Shown here: piece by piece, positions 19,550-27,886 of the stretch | Position numbering within the stretch: position 1 is the stretch's first letter | Layout: the number at the start of each line of letters is the position of its first letter | NCBI GenBank assembly: GCA_002722155.1 | Contig: PBKS01000001.1 | Location: 1-57,300 of the forward strand | DNA from: Chloroflexota bacterium | GTDB taxonomy: Bacteria; Chloroflexota; Dehalococcoidia; Lucifugimonadales; UBA826 | Reading direction: 5' to 3' | Length of the DNA stretch: 57,300 nt | Program-made: the position numbers and the translations under genes | Notes under the pieces: model-generated | The model's database searches: none | Seen by the model: only the letters and a program-made list of their open reading frames with translations | What the model was told of the DNA's origin: nothing

Positions 19550-19747
19550 ATGGCTACATGCGAAGCTCCCAATTGTAAAACTCAGGTACGAACAGGCAAT
19601 AACGTCAGTCATTCAAAACGCCGAACACGTAGGACCTGGAATCCGAATATCCAGAAGACTACAATAGAAATTAATGGCCAGATGAAAAAAGTCAATTTGT
19701 GCACCCGATGCCTTAGAACGCAATATAAAATGGCAATGAAAGACTAA
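19550..19747 (+). CDS. rpmB: 50S ribosomal protein L28
   Basis: The 64-residue L28 has the conserved middle SHSKRRTRRTWNPNIQ. It is of the zinc-binding type with two Cys pairs: C4 and C9 at the N-terminus (spaced by four residues rather than the usual two) and LCTRC near the end. It is divergent from the fakA-recG operon, a common arrangement. Confidence 0.95.
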   Translation: MATCEAPNCKTQVRTGNNVSHSKRRTRRTWNPNIQKTTIEINGQMKKVNLCTRCLRTQYKMAMKD

Positions 19748-19890
19748 GCTCTGAACATACAAACTATTGACTCACATTTATTGGCTCCCCGGCTGCGTTG
19801 ACACCAATTGTCACGGATTACTATCATTATGGTTAGAAATGTATGTGGAACGCGCTTAACAATAAATTCACGATATAGAGGTTAATTTGT

Positions 19891-20859
19891 ATGGCTGAAT
19901 ACAGTAAAACCGAGGCAATGGATTGGGCCAGAGAGAACCTTCGCGGCCAATGGTCTACTCTAATGACTCCTTTCACAGAAAGTGACGAAATAGATGAAGA
20001 TGGTTTAAGACGGGATATTAGGCACGTGAAGGCCCTTGGTACCAAAGGGGCTGGGTGTACATGGGGTATGGGGGAATTCTGGACTCTAACTAAAGATGAA
20101 AGACTGAGGGTCTATGACATCGTCAGCGATGAGGCCGGGGCAGACTGGGCCGTAGGTGCTCATGTATCTCACACTTCTATGAAAGAAATGCTTGATCTGG
20201 CTAGCTATGCTGAAAATATTGGATTCGATCTTCTAATCGTGGCAGCCCCTTACTTCGCCACGAGAACTGAGGATCAAGTCGTCCAATGGGTAGATCAATT
20301 GGCAGAAAACACAAATCTCGCAATCATGTACTACAACTCTCCTCAATTCGGTATGGTACTCAACGCAGATGGTTTAGACCGTGTCTGTGATATCCCGAAT
20401 GTGGTCGGCGTAAAGGAAGCTAGTTTCGACCCTGAACTTTCTGTGAACACCCATTTGAAAATAGGGACAAAAGCAATTATCAGCACCCCGGATGAATGGA
20501 TATTCCAAAAAGGACAAGAATTAGGTTTCGAACAACAGGTAATGTTCGCCAACACTTCTGACTGGAGGTTTGACACTCCAGACGCCAACTATTACGTCCA
20601 ATACATAAACAAGGTAATGGAAGGGAATCTTGACAATGATTTTTATGATTCGAAAGTCAAACCGATCAAAGAGGTGTCAGACAAGTGGTGGAAGTACACT
20701 GTACAAAAAATGGGGGGAGCATTACCTGCCTCATTATGCAAATATTGGGGAGAAATAATGGGAATGTCGGGAGGACACGTAAGAGCTCCTCTAACTGACC
20801 TGACCGACGATGAAAAAAAACAACTACGAAACGATATTGAAACTGCATCAAATAAATAA
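19891..20859 (+). CDS. DapA/NAL-superfamily aldolase or dehydratase (not DapA itself)
   Basis: The 322-residue TIM-barrel protein has the Schiff-base Lys in NVVGVKEASF and the Tyr in AIMYYNSPQ. The opening LRGQWSTLMTPF resembles the hydratase-aldolase branch acting on aromatic or keto-acid substrates rather than lysine-pathway DapA, which is encoded at 53428. It is followed 44 bases later by the MfnB-like gene, so the two may act together. The substrate is not known. Confidence 0.85.
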   Translation: MAEYSKTEAMDWARENLRGQWSTLMTPFTESDEIDEDGLRRDIRHVKALGTKGAGCTWGMGEFWTLTKDERLRVYDIVSDEAGADWAVGAHVSHTSMKEMLDLASYAENIGFDLLIVAAPYFATRTEDQVVQWVDQLAENTNLAIMYYNSPQFGMVLNADGLDRVCDIPNVVGVKEASFDPELSVNTHLKIGTKAIISTPDEWIFQKGQELGFEQQVMFANTSDWRFDTPDANYYVQYINKVMEGNLDNDFYDSKVKPIKEVSDKWWKYTVQKMGGALPASLCKYWGEIMGMSGGHVRAPLTDLTDDEKKQLRNDIETASNK

Positions 20860-20903
20860 CCGGTAATAATAGCGTAGCAAAAGAACCACAAGGAAATTGA
20901 CAA

Positions 20904-21887
20904 ATGATTCTAATGGTAAGTGTCCAAGATCTTTACGAAGCGAAACAGGCTTTGAAAGGCGGTGCGGACATAGTAGACGTTAAAAACTTGCAAGAAGCTC
21001 TGGTAGGTTCAGCTCATCCAAATGTTGTGAAGCAAATAAGAGATGAGGTCCCTAGTGCCCACCATGCTAGTGTGACACTAGGAGTCGTGCCAGACCAAAT
21101 TGGCACGGTTTCAATGGCCGTTTATGCCGCAGGAGTCCTAGACGCCACCTCTGTAAAGGTAGGGTTTATGGTCAGTGATTACAATGTGGCCTTGGAAACA
21201 TTGTTGGCTGCCAAAGAGGCCCTCATCGGAACACAGACCAAACTAATCGGATCGCTTTTCGCAGACAATTTGCTATATGAGGGAGGCATTGATCCAGATT
21301 TAATGGTCAGGCTAGCAAAAGAAGGTCAGTGCGACGGATTCTTGATTGATACACTGGTAAAGGACGGAAGAAATCTATTTGACTTCGTTCCTGAGTTACG
21401 ACTTAAGGAAATGGTTTTAGAAGGCAAAGAGCTTGGGATGAGCACAGCATTGTCTGGTCATCTGAAAATGAGTGACTTGGATGAATTATCCCGAGTTAAC
21501 CCCGACATAGTTGGGGTGAGGGGAGCTGTATGCCAGAAAGGCGACCGAGATTCCCGAGTTCATTGGGAATCAGTTGCTGAATTTAAACATCAATTGGACC
21601 TAAGGCAGACTGGAGAGATAAACGTATACGAAGAAAATGGAGTGTCAACAGAAGACCGAGATTCAGACGGCTGGATAATCATAGATGGCACAGGAAAAAC
21701 CTGCGCCGGAATCATAGCGGCCTTAAGTAATCAGATAAGCGTAGATTCATCCTCATTTGTAGAAGTGATAATACCGGATGTGCTAAACACATACGATCTA
21801 ATTATGTGGGCAGAAAAAAACAATCATGACATTGTGACACAAAGGAAAGATAAGGAAGGTTCCTTAAGGATGCTAATAAAACCTTAG
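20904..21887 (+). CDS. MfnB-like (5-formylfuran-3-yl)methyl phosphate synthase fused to a TusA-like domain
   Basis: Residues 1 to about 232 align with archaeal MfnB, which condenses two glyceraldehyde-3-phosphates into the furan precursor of methanofuran. The catalytic set is present: Asp25 and Lys27 (DVK), Lys85 (VKVGF), and Asp149 and Lys153 (DTLVKDG), plus DIVGVRGAVC. Residues 255-327 form a second domain like TusA/SirA: DGTGKTCAG with Cys267, then VEVIIPD and WAEKNNHDIVTQ to LRMLIKP. The usual Cys-Pro is Cys-Ala, so persulfide transfer is uncertain. No other methanofuran or C1-carrier genes are in the window. An intrinsic terminator follows. Confidence 0.85.
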   Translation: MILMVSVQDLYEAKQALKGGADIVDVKNLQEALVGSAHPNVVKQIRDEVPSAHHASVTLGVVPDQIGTVSMAVYAAGVLDATSVKVGFMVSDYNVALETLLAAKEALIGTQTKLIGSLFADNLLYEGGIDPDLMVRLAKEGQCDGFLIDTLVKDGRNLFDFVPELRLKEMVLEGKELGMSTALSGHLKMSDLDELSRVNPDIVGVRGAVCQKGDRDSRVHWESVAEFKHQLDLRQTGEINVYEENGVSTEDRDSDGWIIIDGTGKTCAGIIAALSNQISVDSSSFVEVIIPDVLNTYDLIMWAEKNNHDIVTQRKDKEGSLRMLIKP

Positions 21888-21910
21888 ACCCTCGGCGTAA
21901 TCCAACAAAA

Positions 21911-21947
21911 AACACTCTACAATTTATTTTGTTGGGTGTTTTTTTAT
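21911..21947 (+). terminator. intrinsic terminator after the MfnB-TusA gene
   Basis: AACACTC pairs with GGGTGTT, with an inner ACAA/TTGT extension, and is followed by a run of T residues. It ends the plus-strand transcript of the aldolase/MfnB pair, 20 bases after the stop codon. Confidence 0.8.
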
Positions 21948-21969
21948 TGTGCTACGATAAAATAAAGTT

Positions 21970-22242
21970 ATGGAATCAAATATTTTTAACATAATCGGAA
22001 TGATACGAGACATCGCGTTTATTGTTTGTCTTCCCATAATTTGTGTTTGTTTATTTCTAACGATCAAAAAAATCAATCGCCTCTTGAATTCACTCACAAA
22101 AAATTCTGAAAACATGGAAAATATAACAGATAGTTTTGCAGATACTTTTTCCGGTGGGAAGGGAGCTCTCAATACCTTGATGAAACTAGTGAGTATAGCA
22201 ACTGGAATTACTAGAATAAGAAACCACAAAGGAGATGATTAA
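21970..22242 (+). CDS. small membrane protein (DUF948-like), partner of YtxH
   Basis: The 90-residue protein has one membrane helix (about 13-32) followed by a polar helical region (KKINRLLNSLTKNSENMENITDSF). This matches DUF948-like proteins often encoded beside YtxH. Its TAA overlaps the next ATG by one base (TAATG), so translation is coupled. The function is unknown; an envelope or stress role is suggested only by the family. Confidence 0.7.
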   Translation: MESNIFNIIGMIRDIAFIVCLPIICVCLFLTIKKINRLLNSLTKNSENMENITDSFADTFSGGKGALNTLMKLVSIATGITRIRNHKGDD

Positions 22243-22604
22243 TGGCCAAAGAAACAGGAGGAGGCTTTTCCACTGGACTCATATTAGGAGCAATAATTGG
22301 GACCGTTGCTGGGATCTTAATGGCCCCTAAACCAGGGTCTGAAACAAGATCAGAACTTCTGGAAAAAAGTGATTATTGGCGTGAAAAAGCTGAGAAGCTC
22401 TCAGAACTTGTGGTGGAAAGATTGGGTCCAACCATTGAGACGGTTAGGGAGAATGTTCCGCCGACTCTAGAAAATATGCGTTCTAGGGTGGACCCCTTGA
22501 TAGAACAAGTTAACTCACGATTTATAAACCCGGAACCTGATATGGCGGATCAGCAAGAAACTGAGGAACCTACTCTCAAATCAGATTCTACGAAATCAAC
22601 CTAA
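22242..22604 (+). CDS. YtxH domain protein
   Basis: The 120-residue protein has a Gly-rich N-terminal membrane segment (STGLILGAIIGTVAGILMAPKPGSETR), the YtxH signature. An amphipathic helical region and an acidic low-complexity tail follow. YtxH proteins are linked to general stress in Gram-positives. It is coupled to the upstream small membrane protein and convergent with pheA. Confidence 0.85.
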   Translation: MAKETGGGFSTGLILGAIIGTVAGILMAPKPGSETRSELLEKSDYWREKAEKLSELVVERLGPTIETVRENVPPTLENMRSRVDPLIEQVNSRFINPEPDMADQQETEEPTLKSDSTKST

Positions 22605-22619
22605 AATCAGGAGAAGAAT

Positions 22620-23456
22620 TTACATCTCATACTTGGGGTACGATCCAAATATTTTTAGCATAGAAACTTTTTGTTCTAATGCAGCCAGGGCCTGTTTGAC
22701 CTTATCAATTTTCCTATGTCCGTCTATATCTACCAGGAACACATAGCGTCCCAATCTTCTTTTGTTGGGTCTAGATTCAATCTTTACTAAATTGATATTT
22801 CTAGATGCGAATTCTCTCAAAGATTCGCTAAGTATACCCGGTTCATCCCCATCAAATTCGAAACAAAGCGAAGTTTTGTCATTGGATGTTATTTCGTGAT
22901 CTTCATGTGACAAAATTACGAATCTAGTTTCGTTGCTAGGATTATCTTCCACATTTTTCTGAAGTATTGTAGCCCCGTATAGATGAGCCGACCTCTCACT
23001 TGAGATTGCTGCTGCACCGGGATTTGCGGATAGCATTTCTTCCACAGCTTTAGCATTGCTTAAAGAAGCCACTAGCGTAGCCTGAGGCAAATTATTTAAC
23101 AAAAATTGCCTGCACTGACCCAATGATTGTGGGTGAGAATATACCGTTCTTACTTCATCAAGATCGATGTCTTTATGGGCCATAAGATAGTGATTGATAG
23201 GGACTATTACCTCACCACAAATAGCCAATGATGAATCATGAATTAGTAAATCCAATGTGAAAGTGACCCCGCCCTCTATACTATTTTCTATTGGCAGAAC
23301 TCCTTGAAATGCTTCACCATTTTCTACTGATCTTGCCACCGCCGGAATCGATTCAAGCGGCAGAAGTTCATCCACATTATTCCACTGCTCTGCGGCTTGC
23401 TCACTGTAGGTACCAGGGGGCCCTAGATAGGCTATTTTTCTTCCTACTGAATTCAC
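22620..23456 (-). CDS. pheA: prephenate dehydratase
   Basis: The 278-residue monofunctional enzyme makes phenylpyruvate for phenylalanine. The catalytic domain has IAYLGPPGTYSEQAA, PIENSIEGGVTFTLDLL and the Thr-Arg-Phe motif in NETRFVIL. A C-terminal ACT domain (about 200-278) contains GILSESLREFASRNINLVKIESRP, the phenylalanine-binding ESRP site, so feedback inhibition is expected. Its ATG overlaps the stop of the preceding TrkA-like gene. Confidence 0.95.
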   Translation of the reverse strand: MNSVGRKIAYLGPPGTYSEQAAEQWNNVDELLPLESIPAVARSVENGEAFQGVLPIENSIEGGVTFTLDLLIHDSSLAICGEVIVPINHYLMAHKDIDLDEVRTVYSHPQSLGQCRQFLLNNLPQATLVASLSNAKAVEEMLSANPGAAAISSERSAHLYGATILQKNVEDNPSNETRFVILSHEDHEITSNDKTSLCFEFDGDEPGILSESLREFASRNINLVKIESRPNKRRLGRYVFLVDIDGHRKIDKVKQALAALEQKVSMLKIFGSYPKYEM

Positions 23457-23872
23457 AGATCTTCCACCAACATAGGGGCAACAATCCTTTGTATTTCTTC
23501 TGTAATTAAATCAGTCAAATCCACAACAATATCTATTCCTAGAATACCAAGTAAATGTGCTTTATCTGGATTGCCACTAAGTGCCAATGTTGTATCCACT
23601 TTAAAATTGTGCTTAGCGATTTGGCAGGCAAGCATATTATCTTCATCAGATCCCAAAGTAGCGATAAAAAGATCAGCCCTCTGAGCGCCTGCCGCTTCCA
23701 AGGTTTCAACAACAGTTCCGTCGCCTAACGTTACTACCGACCCAAATAAATTATCTACAAATCTTTGTCTCTCTGGATCTTTTTCAATCACTGTAACTTC
23801 TGCCCCTGAGGCCATCAGCCATTCAGAAATTTTTACACCTGTACTCCCGCATCCAAGGACTATCGCGTACAA
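23453..23872 (-). CDS. TrkA-N (RCK N-terminal) domain protein, short
   Basis: The 139-residue protein is a single NAD-binding RCK domain (YAIVLGCGSTGVKISEWL, VIEKDPER, GDGTVVETLEAAG, ADLFIATLGSDEDNMLACQIAK). It has no RCK-C domain. It follows a similar short protein and precedes pheA, with an overlapping ATGA. It is probably a regulatory subunit of the TrkH channel encoded upstream, or the partner of the neighbouring single domain. Confidence 0.85.
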   Translation of the reverse strand: MYAIVLGCGSTGVKISEWLMASGAEVTVIEKDPERQRFVDNLFGSVVTLGDGTVVETLEAAGAQRADLFIATLGSDEDNMLACQIAKHNFKVDTTLALSGNPDKAHLLGILGIDIVVDLTDLITEEIQRIVAPMLVEDL

Positions 23873-23885
23873 AGTACACCTCTCA

Positions 23886-24341
23886 TTAGGCTAATCCTTC
23901 TCTAATAACATCCATAAGCAGTCCATCAGGATTGATAACTGTGATACCAAGTCCTTTATAAATTGGAATTAATTGGGAGTCGTTAACTAGACACACCACC
24001 TCTGGTATTCGCATAACATGACGTGCTAATTGGGCACTCATAAGATTTATTGAAGGCGTCTTGGTGGTAGCTATCAAGAGATCTACATCCTGTACTCCGG
24101 CTTGCCTAAGAGAAGTCTCTAAAGTACCGTCTCCCACTGATGTAACGATTCGAGAGTTTTCGATCAAATCGGAGGGCAATAGCGAAAATGCTTCGGGGTC
24201 TCTATCAATCATTATTACTAAGTTTCCGGACTTGCACAGTTCTACAGCTATTTGCGCCCCAAATGAACCGCAACCTATAATGGCGACCCTTTTAAGGCGC
24301 TGTATACCGGAATTCGCATTATCTTCAGAAATTTGCGCCAT
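23886..24341 (-). CDS. TrkA-N (RCK N-terminal) domain protein, short
   Basis: The 151-residue single RCK-N domain has RVAIIGCGSFGAQIAVELC, MIDRDPEAF, GDGTLETSLRQAGVQDVDLLIATT and LMSAQLARHV. It lacks RCK-C, like its downstream neighbour. The two together correspond to one duplicated RCK module split over two genes. Spacing to neighbours is 13-14 bases, consistent with one operon. Confidence 0.85.
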   Translation of the reverse strand: MAQISEDNANSGIQRLKRVAIIGCGSFGAQIAVELCKSGNLVIMIDRDPEAFSLLPSDLIENSRIVTSVGDGTLETSLRQAGVQDVDLLIATTKTPSINLMSAQLARHVMRIPEVVCLVNDSQLIPIYKGLGITVINPDGLLMDVIREGLA

Positions 24342-24355
24342 ACCTTAAAACCTGA

Positions 24356-24760
24356 TCAATCTATATTTGAACACATGACTACATCACACTTCGAATATTC
24401 AGTCACATATTCCCAAACGTTGTCATACAAGTTATCGGAAATCTTTTTGCTATAACCAAGGATTATTGTATCCGCTCCAATGTTTTCTGACTGGCTCAGG
24501 ATAGCACTACCAGAAAACCTTGCTTGGAGAATTTCTCCTTTTGATTTAATTTTAAATCTATTAACTATCTCTTCAATATCAGATAAAGCTTTTTCACCTT
24601 TTTCTGTTTCTATAGGAACTTCCATATCGATGGGATAATTTCTAGGTACTTCGATTACATAAAGTAAACTAAGTTCCGTTTTCATTTGCTTGGCTAAGCG
24701 CGACCCTGTTGTTGCTACATACTGATCCGCAGTCGAACCAGTTATTATTGCAAGTATCAT
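24356..24760 (-). CDS. universal stress protein (UspA-like)
   Basis: The 134-residue protein has the alpha/beta Usp fold: an N-terminal strand with ILAIITGSTADQYVATTGSRLAKQ and a C-terminal ADTIILGYS corresponding to the nucleotide-binding end. The usual G-x2-G-x9-G-S/T loop is poorly kept, so ATP binding is doubtful. It lies within the potassium-uptake operon, where Usp proteins are often found. Confidence 0.7.
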   Translation of the reverse strand: MILAIITGSTADQYVATTGSRLAKQMKTELSLLYVIEVPRNYPIDMEVPIETEKGEKALSDIEEIVNRFKIKSKGEILQARFSGSAILSQSENIGADTIILGYSKKISDNLYDNVWEYVTEYSKCDVVMCSNID

Positions 24761-24793
24761 AGCTCTTTCTCTTTGGTCGGATTATCAATAAAA

Positions 24794-25480
24794 TTATATC
24801 TGTTCCGGAAGGTCATCTGCGGAATCATCTAAAGTCTCTAGGTCACTGTCTAAGGCAGCAACTATCACGAAATCACCTGCATCTACCTTTGAGTTTACGG
24901 GTGGATTCAAAGTAACTTTTCTTCCTTTGCACAATGCAACTGCAGTAATCCCATAACTGTCCCGGCTATTAGTGAAACCAATTTCTTGCAGGGTAATGCC
25001 CGTCAATTTTTCTGGCACTCGATACCTGCTAACCCCATAATTATTTGTTATCTCCAAATATTCTTCGACACTGGCATTAAACAAGCTATGCCCAAGCCTG
25101 GTTCCCATCTCTTCTTCTGGTTGAATAACTCTGTCAACCCCGATCCGTCTCAGTGTGTTGGCGTGCAAGGAATCTTTGGCTCGGGCCACTATCGTGTTTA
25201 CTCCAATGGTTTTAAGTAACACACAGGCCATGACGCTATCGGCGATGTTGGTTTCTATCGTGATAATTGCTACGTCATAATCCTGGATACCAAGATCCCT
25301 GAGCGCATTTTCATTGGTGCATTCGGCTGAAACTGCATACGTACATTGTCCTAAGACCGCCTGGACTCTCTCCTCATCCTTATCTATCGCTAGGACGTCA
25401 TGGCCTAGGTTATAGAGGGTACGAGTGGTGCTCACACCAAACCTACCCAAACCTATCACTGCAACTTGTTTGTTAGCCAT
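24794..25480 (-). CDS. potassium uptake protein TrkA/KtrA (RCK-N and RCK-C)
   Basis: The 228-residue regulator has a complete RCK-N domain (VAVIGLGRFGVSTTRTLYNLGHDVLAIDKDEE, YDVAIITI) and RCK-C domain (about 145-215, TLQEIGFTNSRDSYGITAVALCKGRK). It binds NAD(H) or adenine nucleotides and gates the TrkH/KtrB channel. It lies 30 bases after trkH and is the full-length form, unlike the two short copies downstream. Confidence 0.93.
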   Translation of the reverse strand: MANKQVAVIGLGRFGVSTTRTLYNLGHDVLAIDKDEERVQAVLGQCTYAVSAECTNENALRDLGIQDYDVAIITIETNIADSVMACVLLKTIGVNTIVARAKDSLHANTLRRIGVDRVIQPEEEMGTRLGHSLFNASVEEYLEITNNYGVSRYRVPEKLTGITLQEIGFTNSRDSYGITAVALCKGRKVTLNPPVNSKVDAGDFVIVAALDSDLETLDDSADDLPEQI

Positions 25481-25510
25481 ATGAATAACCTTCCACGTCC
25501 ATTTTAGGAA

Positions 25511-26941
25511 CTAGCCAATTGTAACCGGTTCTGTCGCATATCGATATGGGCTAGCTTCTCTATTAGGAACCATCCTGAGCCCTACTATTATTGGGCCAAC
25601 CCTGCCAATAAACATAGTAATGATTACTATCACTTGCCCAAAAGAGTTTAAGTGTGATGTCGCACCAGTGCTTAAACCGACTGTCCCAAATGCTGAAAAA
25701 GACTCGAAGGCTAGATCACGCACGAGAATGTGACTATTGGTCAAAGCCAGAAACAAAGTACATAGAAATACAAAACCCAAACATATTAACGTAACTGCAT
25801 AGGACCTTCTTACTGTATCTGGCGCTATCTCTCTCCCAAATGCGGTCACATGCGCTCTCTCTCTAATCAAAGCCACCACACTAAGGATGATGATGAAAAA
25901 AGTCGTCACCTTTATACCTCCAGCTACTGAACCCGTCGCTCCCCCAATGAACATCAACAACGACATAAACACGTCAGTGGCAGGCCTGGTATACCCATAG
26001 TCAATTGTTGAAAAGCCGGCGGTTCTACCGCTTATACCTTCGAAAATAGAAATCCCTATTTGGGAGTTTATAGGCAAACCACCAATAGTTTCAGGATTGT
26101 TACTTTCTGCAAAAAAGAAAAAAAGAGCTCCTACAATTATCAAACTCACAGTCATAAGGAGGACTATTTTACTCACCAGAGAAAAAGTTCTGAAAGAATT
26201 TTTAGTGGCTAAATCAGCAACGACCCAAAAGCTCAAAGAACCAAGGACTATCAACCATCCGATTATACTTAAAACTACGTAATCCTCTCTGAATGAACGT
26301 AACCCATCTGCGTGATTCAAAATAATAAACCCCGCATTATTGAAGCCTGATACTGTATGAAAAATTGCTTGCCAGGCAGCCTCACCAGGGGATTCTAAAA
26401 ATAGAAACCTCGCCAATAAAGCTAAGAACCCCAATATCTGAATTGCTACGGCTACCACAACGATAGTCACACTCAATCGCTGAATCCCGCCCATATTTTG
26501 ACTACCTAAAGTCTCCCTAATGAGTAATCTTTGAGCCATCGAAACTCTTTGTCCCAAAACAGCAAGTAGGAATGCGGCCAACGTCATAAAACCTAACCCA
26601 CCCACAAACATAAGTACTAATATGATTCCGTGGCCTATAGATGTCCAATGTGTTGCTGTGTCCACGACCACTAACCCCGTCACAGTAACCGCAGAAGTGG
26701 CTGTAAACAAGGACAAGATTGGATCTCCCCACCCTCCTCCATGGTGCGCAAATGGAGCAGAAAGAAAAGCAGCACCAATTAATATCAATATCAGAAACAC
26801 ACCGACCAAAATAAGCGGTGACGAAAAGGTACGATTATTTATGCTTCTCCCGTCCACGTTAAACGTGACAGGAGATATTTCAGAACGCCTTGGTTTATTT
26901 ACAAATATGTCTCCGAGACGTTTATTAAACCTAGTATTCAT
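25511..26941 (-). CDS. TrkH/KtrB potassium channel subunit
   Basis: The 476-residue membrane protein has four pore-loop repeats recognisable from TSAVTVTGLVVVDT, HTVSGFNNAGF, GRTAGFSTID and SAFGTVGLSTGAT. These glycine filter positions are the TrkH/KtrB hallmark. About ten hydrophobic segments surround them. An extra 45-residue N-terminal cytoplasmic stretch rich in basic residues precedes the first helix. It heads the operon and is divergent from the HPP gene. Confidence 0.94.
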   Translation of the reverse strand: MNTRFNKRLGDIFVNKPRRSEISPVTFNVDGRSINNRTFSSPLILVGVFLILILIGAAFLSAPFAHHGGGWGDPILSLFTATSAVTVTGLVVVDTATHWTSIGHGIILVLMFVGGLGFMTLAAFLLAVLGQRVSMAQRLLIRETLGSQNMGGIQRLSVTIVVVAVAIQILGFLALLARFLFLESPGEAAWQAIFHTVSGFNNAGFIILNHADGLRSFREDYVVLSIIGWLIVLGSLSFWVVADLATKNSFRTFSLVSKIVLLMTVSLIIVGALFFFFAESNNPETIGGLPINSQIGISIFEGISGRTAGFSTIDYGYTRPATDVFMSLLMFIGGATGSVAGGIKVTTFFIIILSVVALIRERAHVTAFGREIAPDTVRRSYAVTLICLGFVFLCTLFLALTNSHILVRDLAFESFSAFGTVGLSTGATSHLNSFGQVIVIITMFIGRVGPIIVGLRMVPNREASPYRYATEPVTIG

Positions 26942-27159
26942 TTAATTGTTCTATGCGGGGTGTAGATCAATAATAAAAATCTTAATTCACCTTTGGAAAT
27001 TAGCCTACAATTATACCAGTCAGTCACAATATGGATTTCCTGGCGCATGAATCCATGTAAGTTCCTTATAAATACAGTTAGAATTTGCTTGTTTAAAACT
27101 TCGGATCAATTTTATTCTTAACTGACAATTTTTTCCAAAATCATCCGGAGTGGACAAAC

Positions 27160-27756
27160 TTGAGGGCACCGAAAGGGTTTCACTTACCGCATCCTGACAT
27201 ACATCTACCCCATTTGCCGAAACCTCATGGCTTTTTACCTCATTTATTGGATCAATATATTCATTCCAGATGGAATCATTACTTCTTGCAATGCTGCCTT
27301 GCTTCAGCCTTCTTAATTCTTTTACTTCTCATTGGAGATACTTTGAAGACAGCAATAGTAGTAGGAATAGCCTCTTCTGCCTTCACAATATTTGTTGTGC
27401 CTAATAGCGTGGCGGCCACACCTCGCAAGGTTATCGGTGGGCACTTATTAGCCGCCTTAATAGGAACAATAATTGCCCTATTATTACAATCTCCATTCTT
27501 AATCGAAATCGTTTTGGAAAAGCGGTACATTCTTGATATGGCAGCCGCTCTATCAGTCGGTGTGGGAATTTTTGTGATGGTGGTTACCAACACTGAACAT
27601 CCCCCTGCAGCTGGGACCTCTCTAGGATTAGTAATTCAATGCTGTCAATCAAGTGTCGGTGTCGATTGGTCATCAATATCATTTATATTGGTGAGTGCTC
27701 TTTTACTTTCGATCGTCAGAATCGCACTGCGTGACAGAATGGTAAACCTACTATAG
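27160..27756 (+). CDS. HPP family membrane protein
   Basis: The 198-residue protein has about four membrane segments and the motif TEHPPAAGTSLGL, which names the HPP family. The N-terminus is His/Pro-rich (HLPHPDIHLPHLPKPHGFLPH). The start is TTG with GGAG about ten bases upstream. Some HPP proteins transport nitrite, but no nitrogen-assimilation gene is near, so transport of something else is open. It is divergent from trkH. Confidence 0.82.
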   Translation: MRAPKGFHLPHPDIHLPHLPKPHGFLPHLLDQYIHSRWNHYFLQCCLASAFLILLLLIGDTLKTAIVVGIASSAFTIFVVPNSVAATPRKVIGGHLLAALIGTIIALLLQSPFLIEIVLEKRYILDMAAALSVGVGIFVMVVTNTEHPPAAGTSLGLVIQCCQSSVGVDWSSISFILVSALLLSIVRIALRDRMVNLL

Positions 27757-27886
27757 TCTAGTTATTAACTCTTCCTTTACAAGTTATTATCTTCGTGTTT
27801 TAAGTAGCACAGTCTTCATGAAACAGCTTAACATTTAGGGACATCGGTTCGTACATTAATGCTACTAAGTTGGGTACACTGGATAT

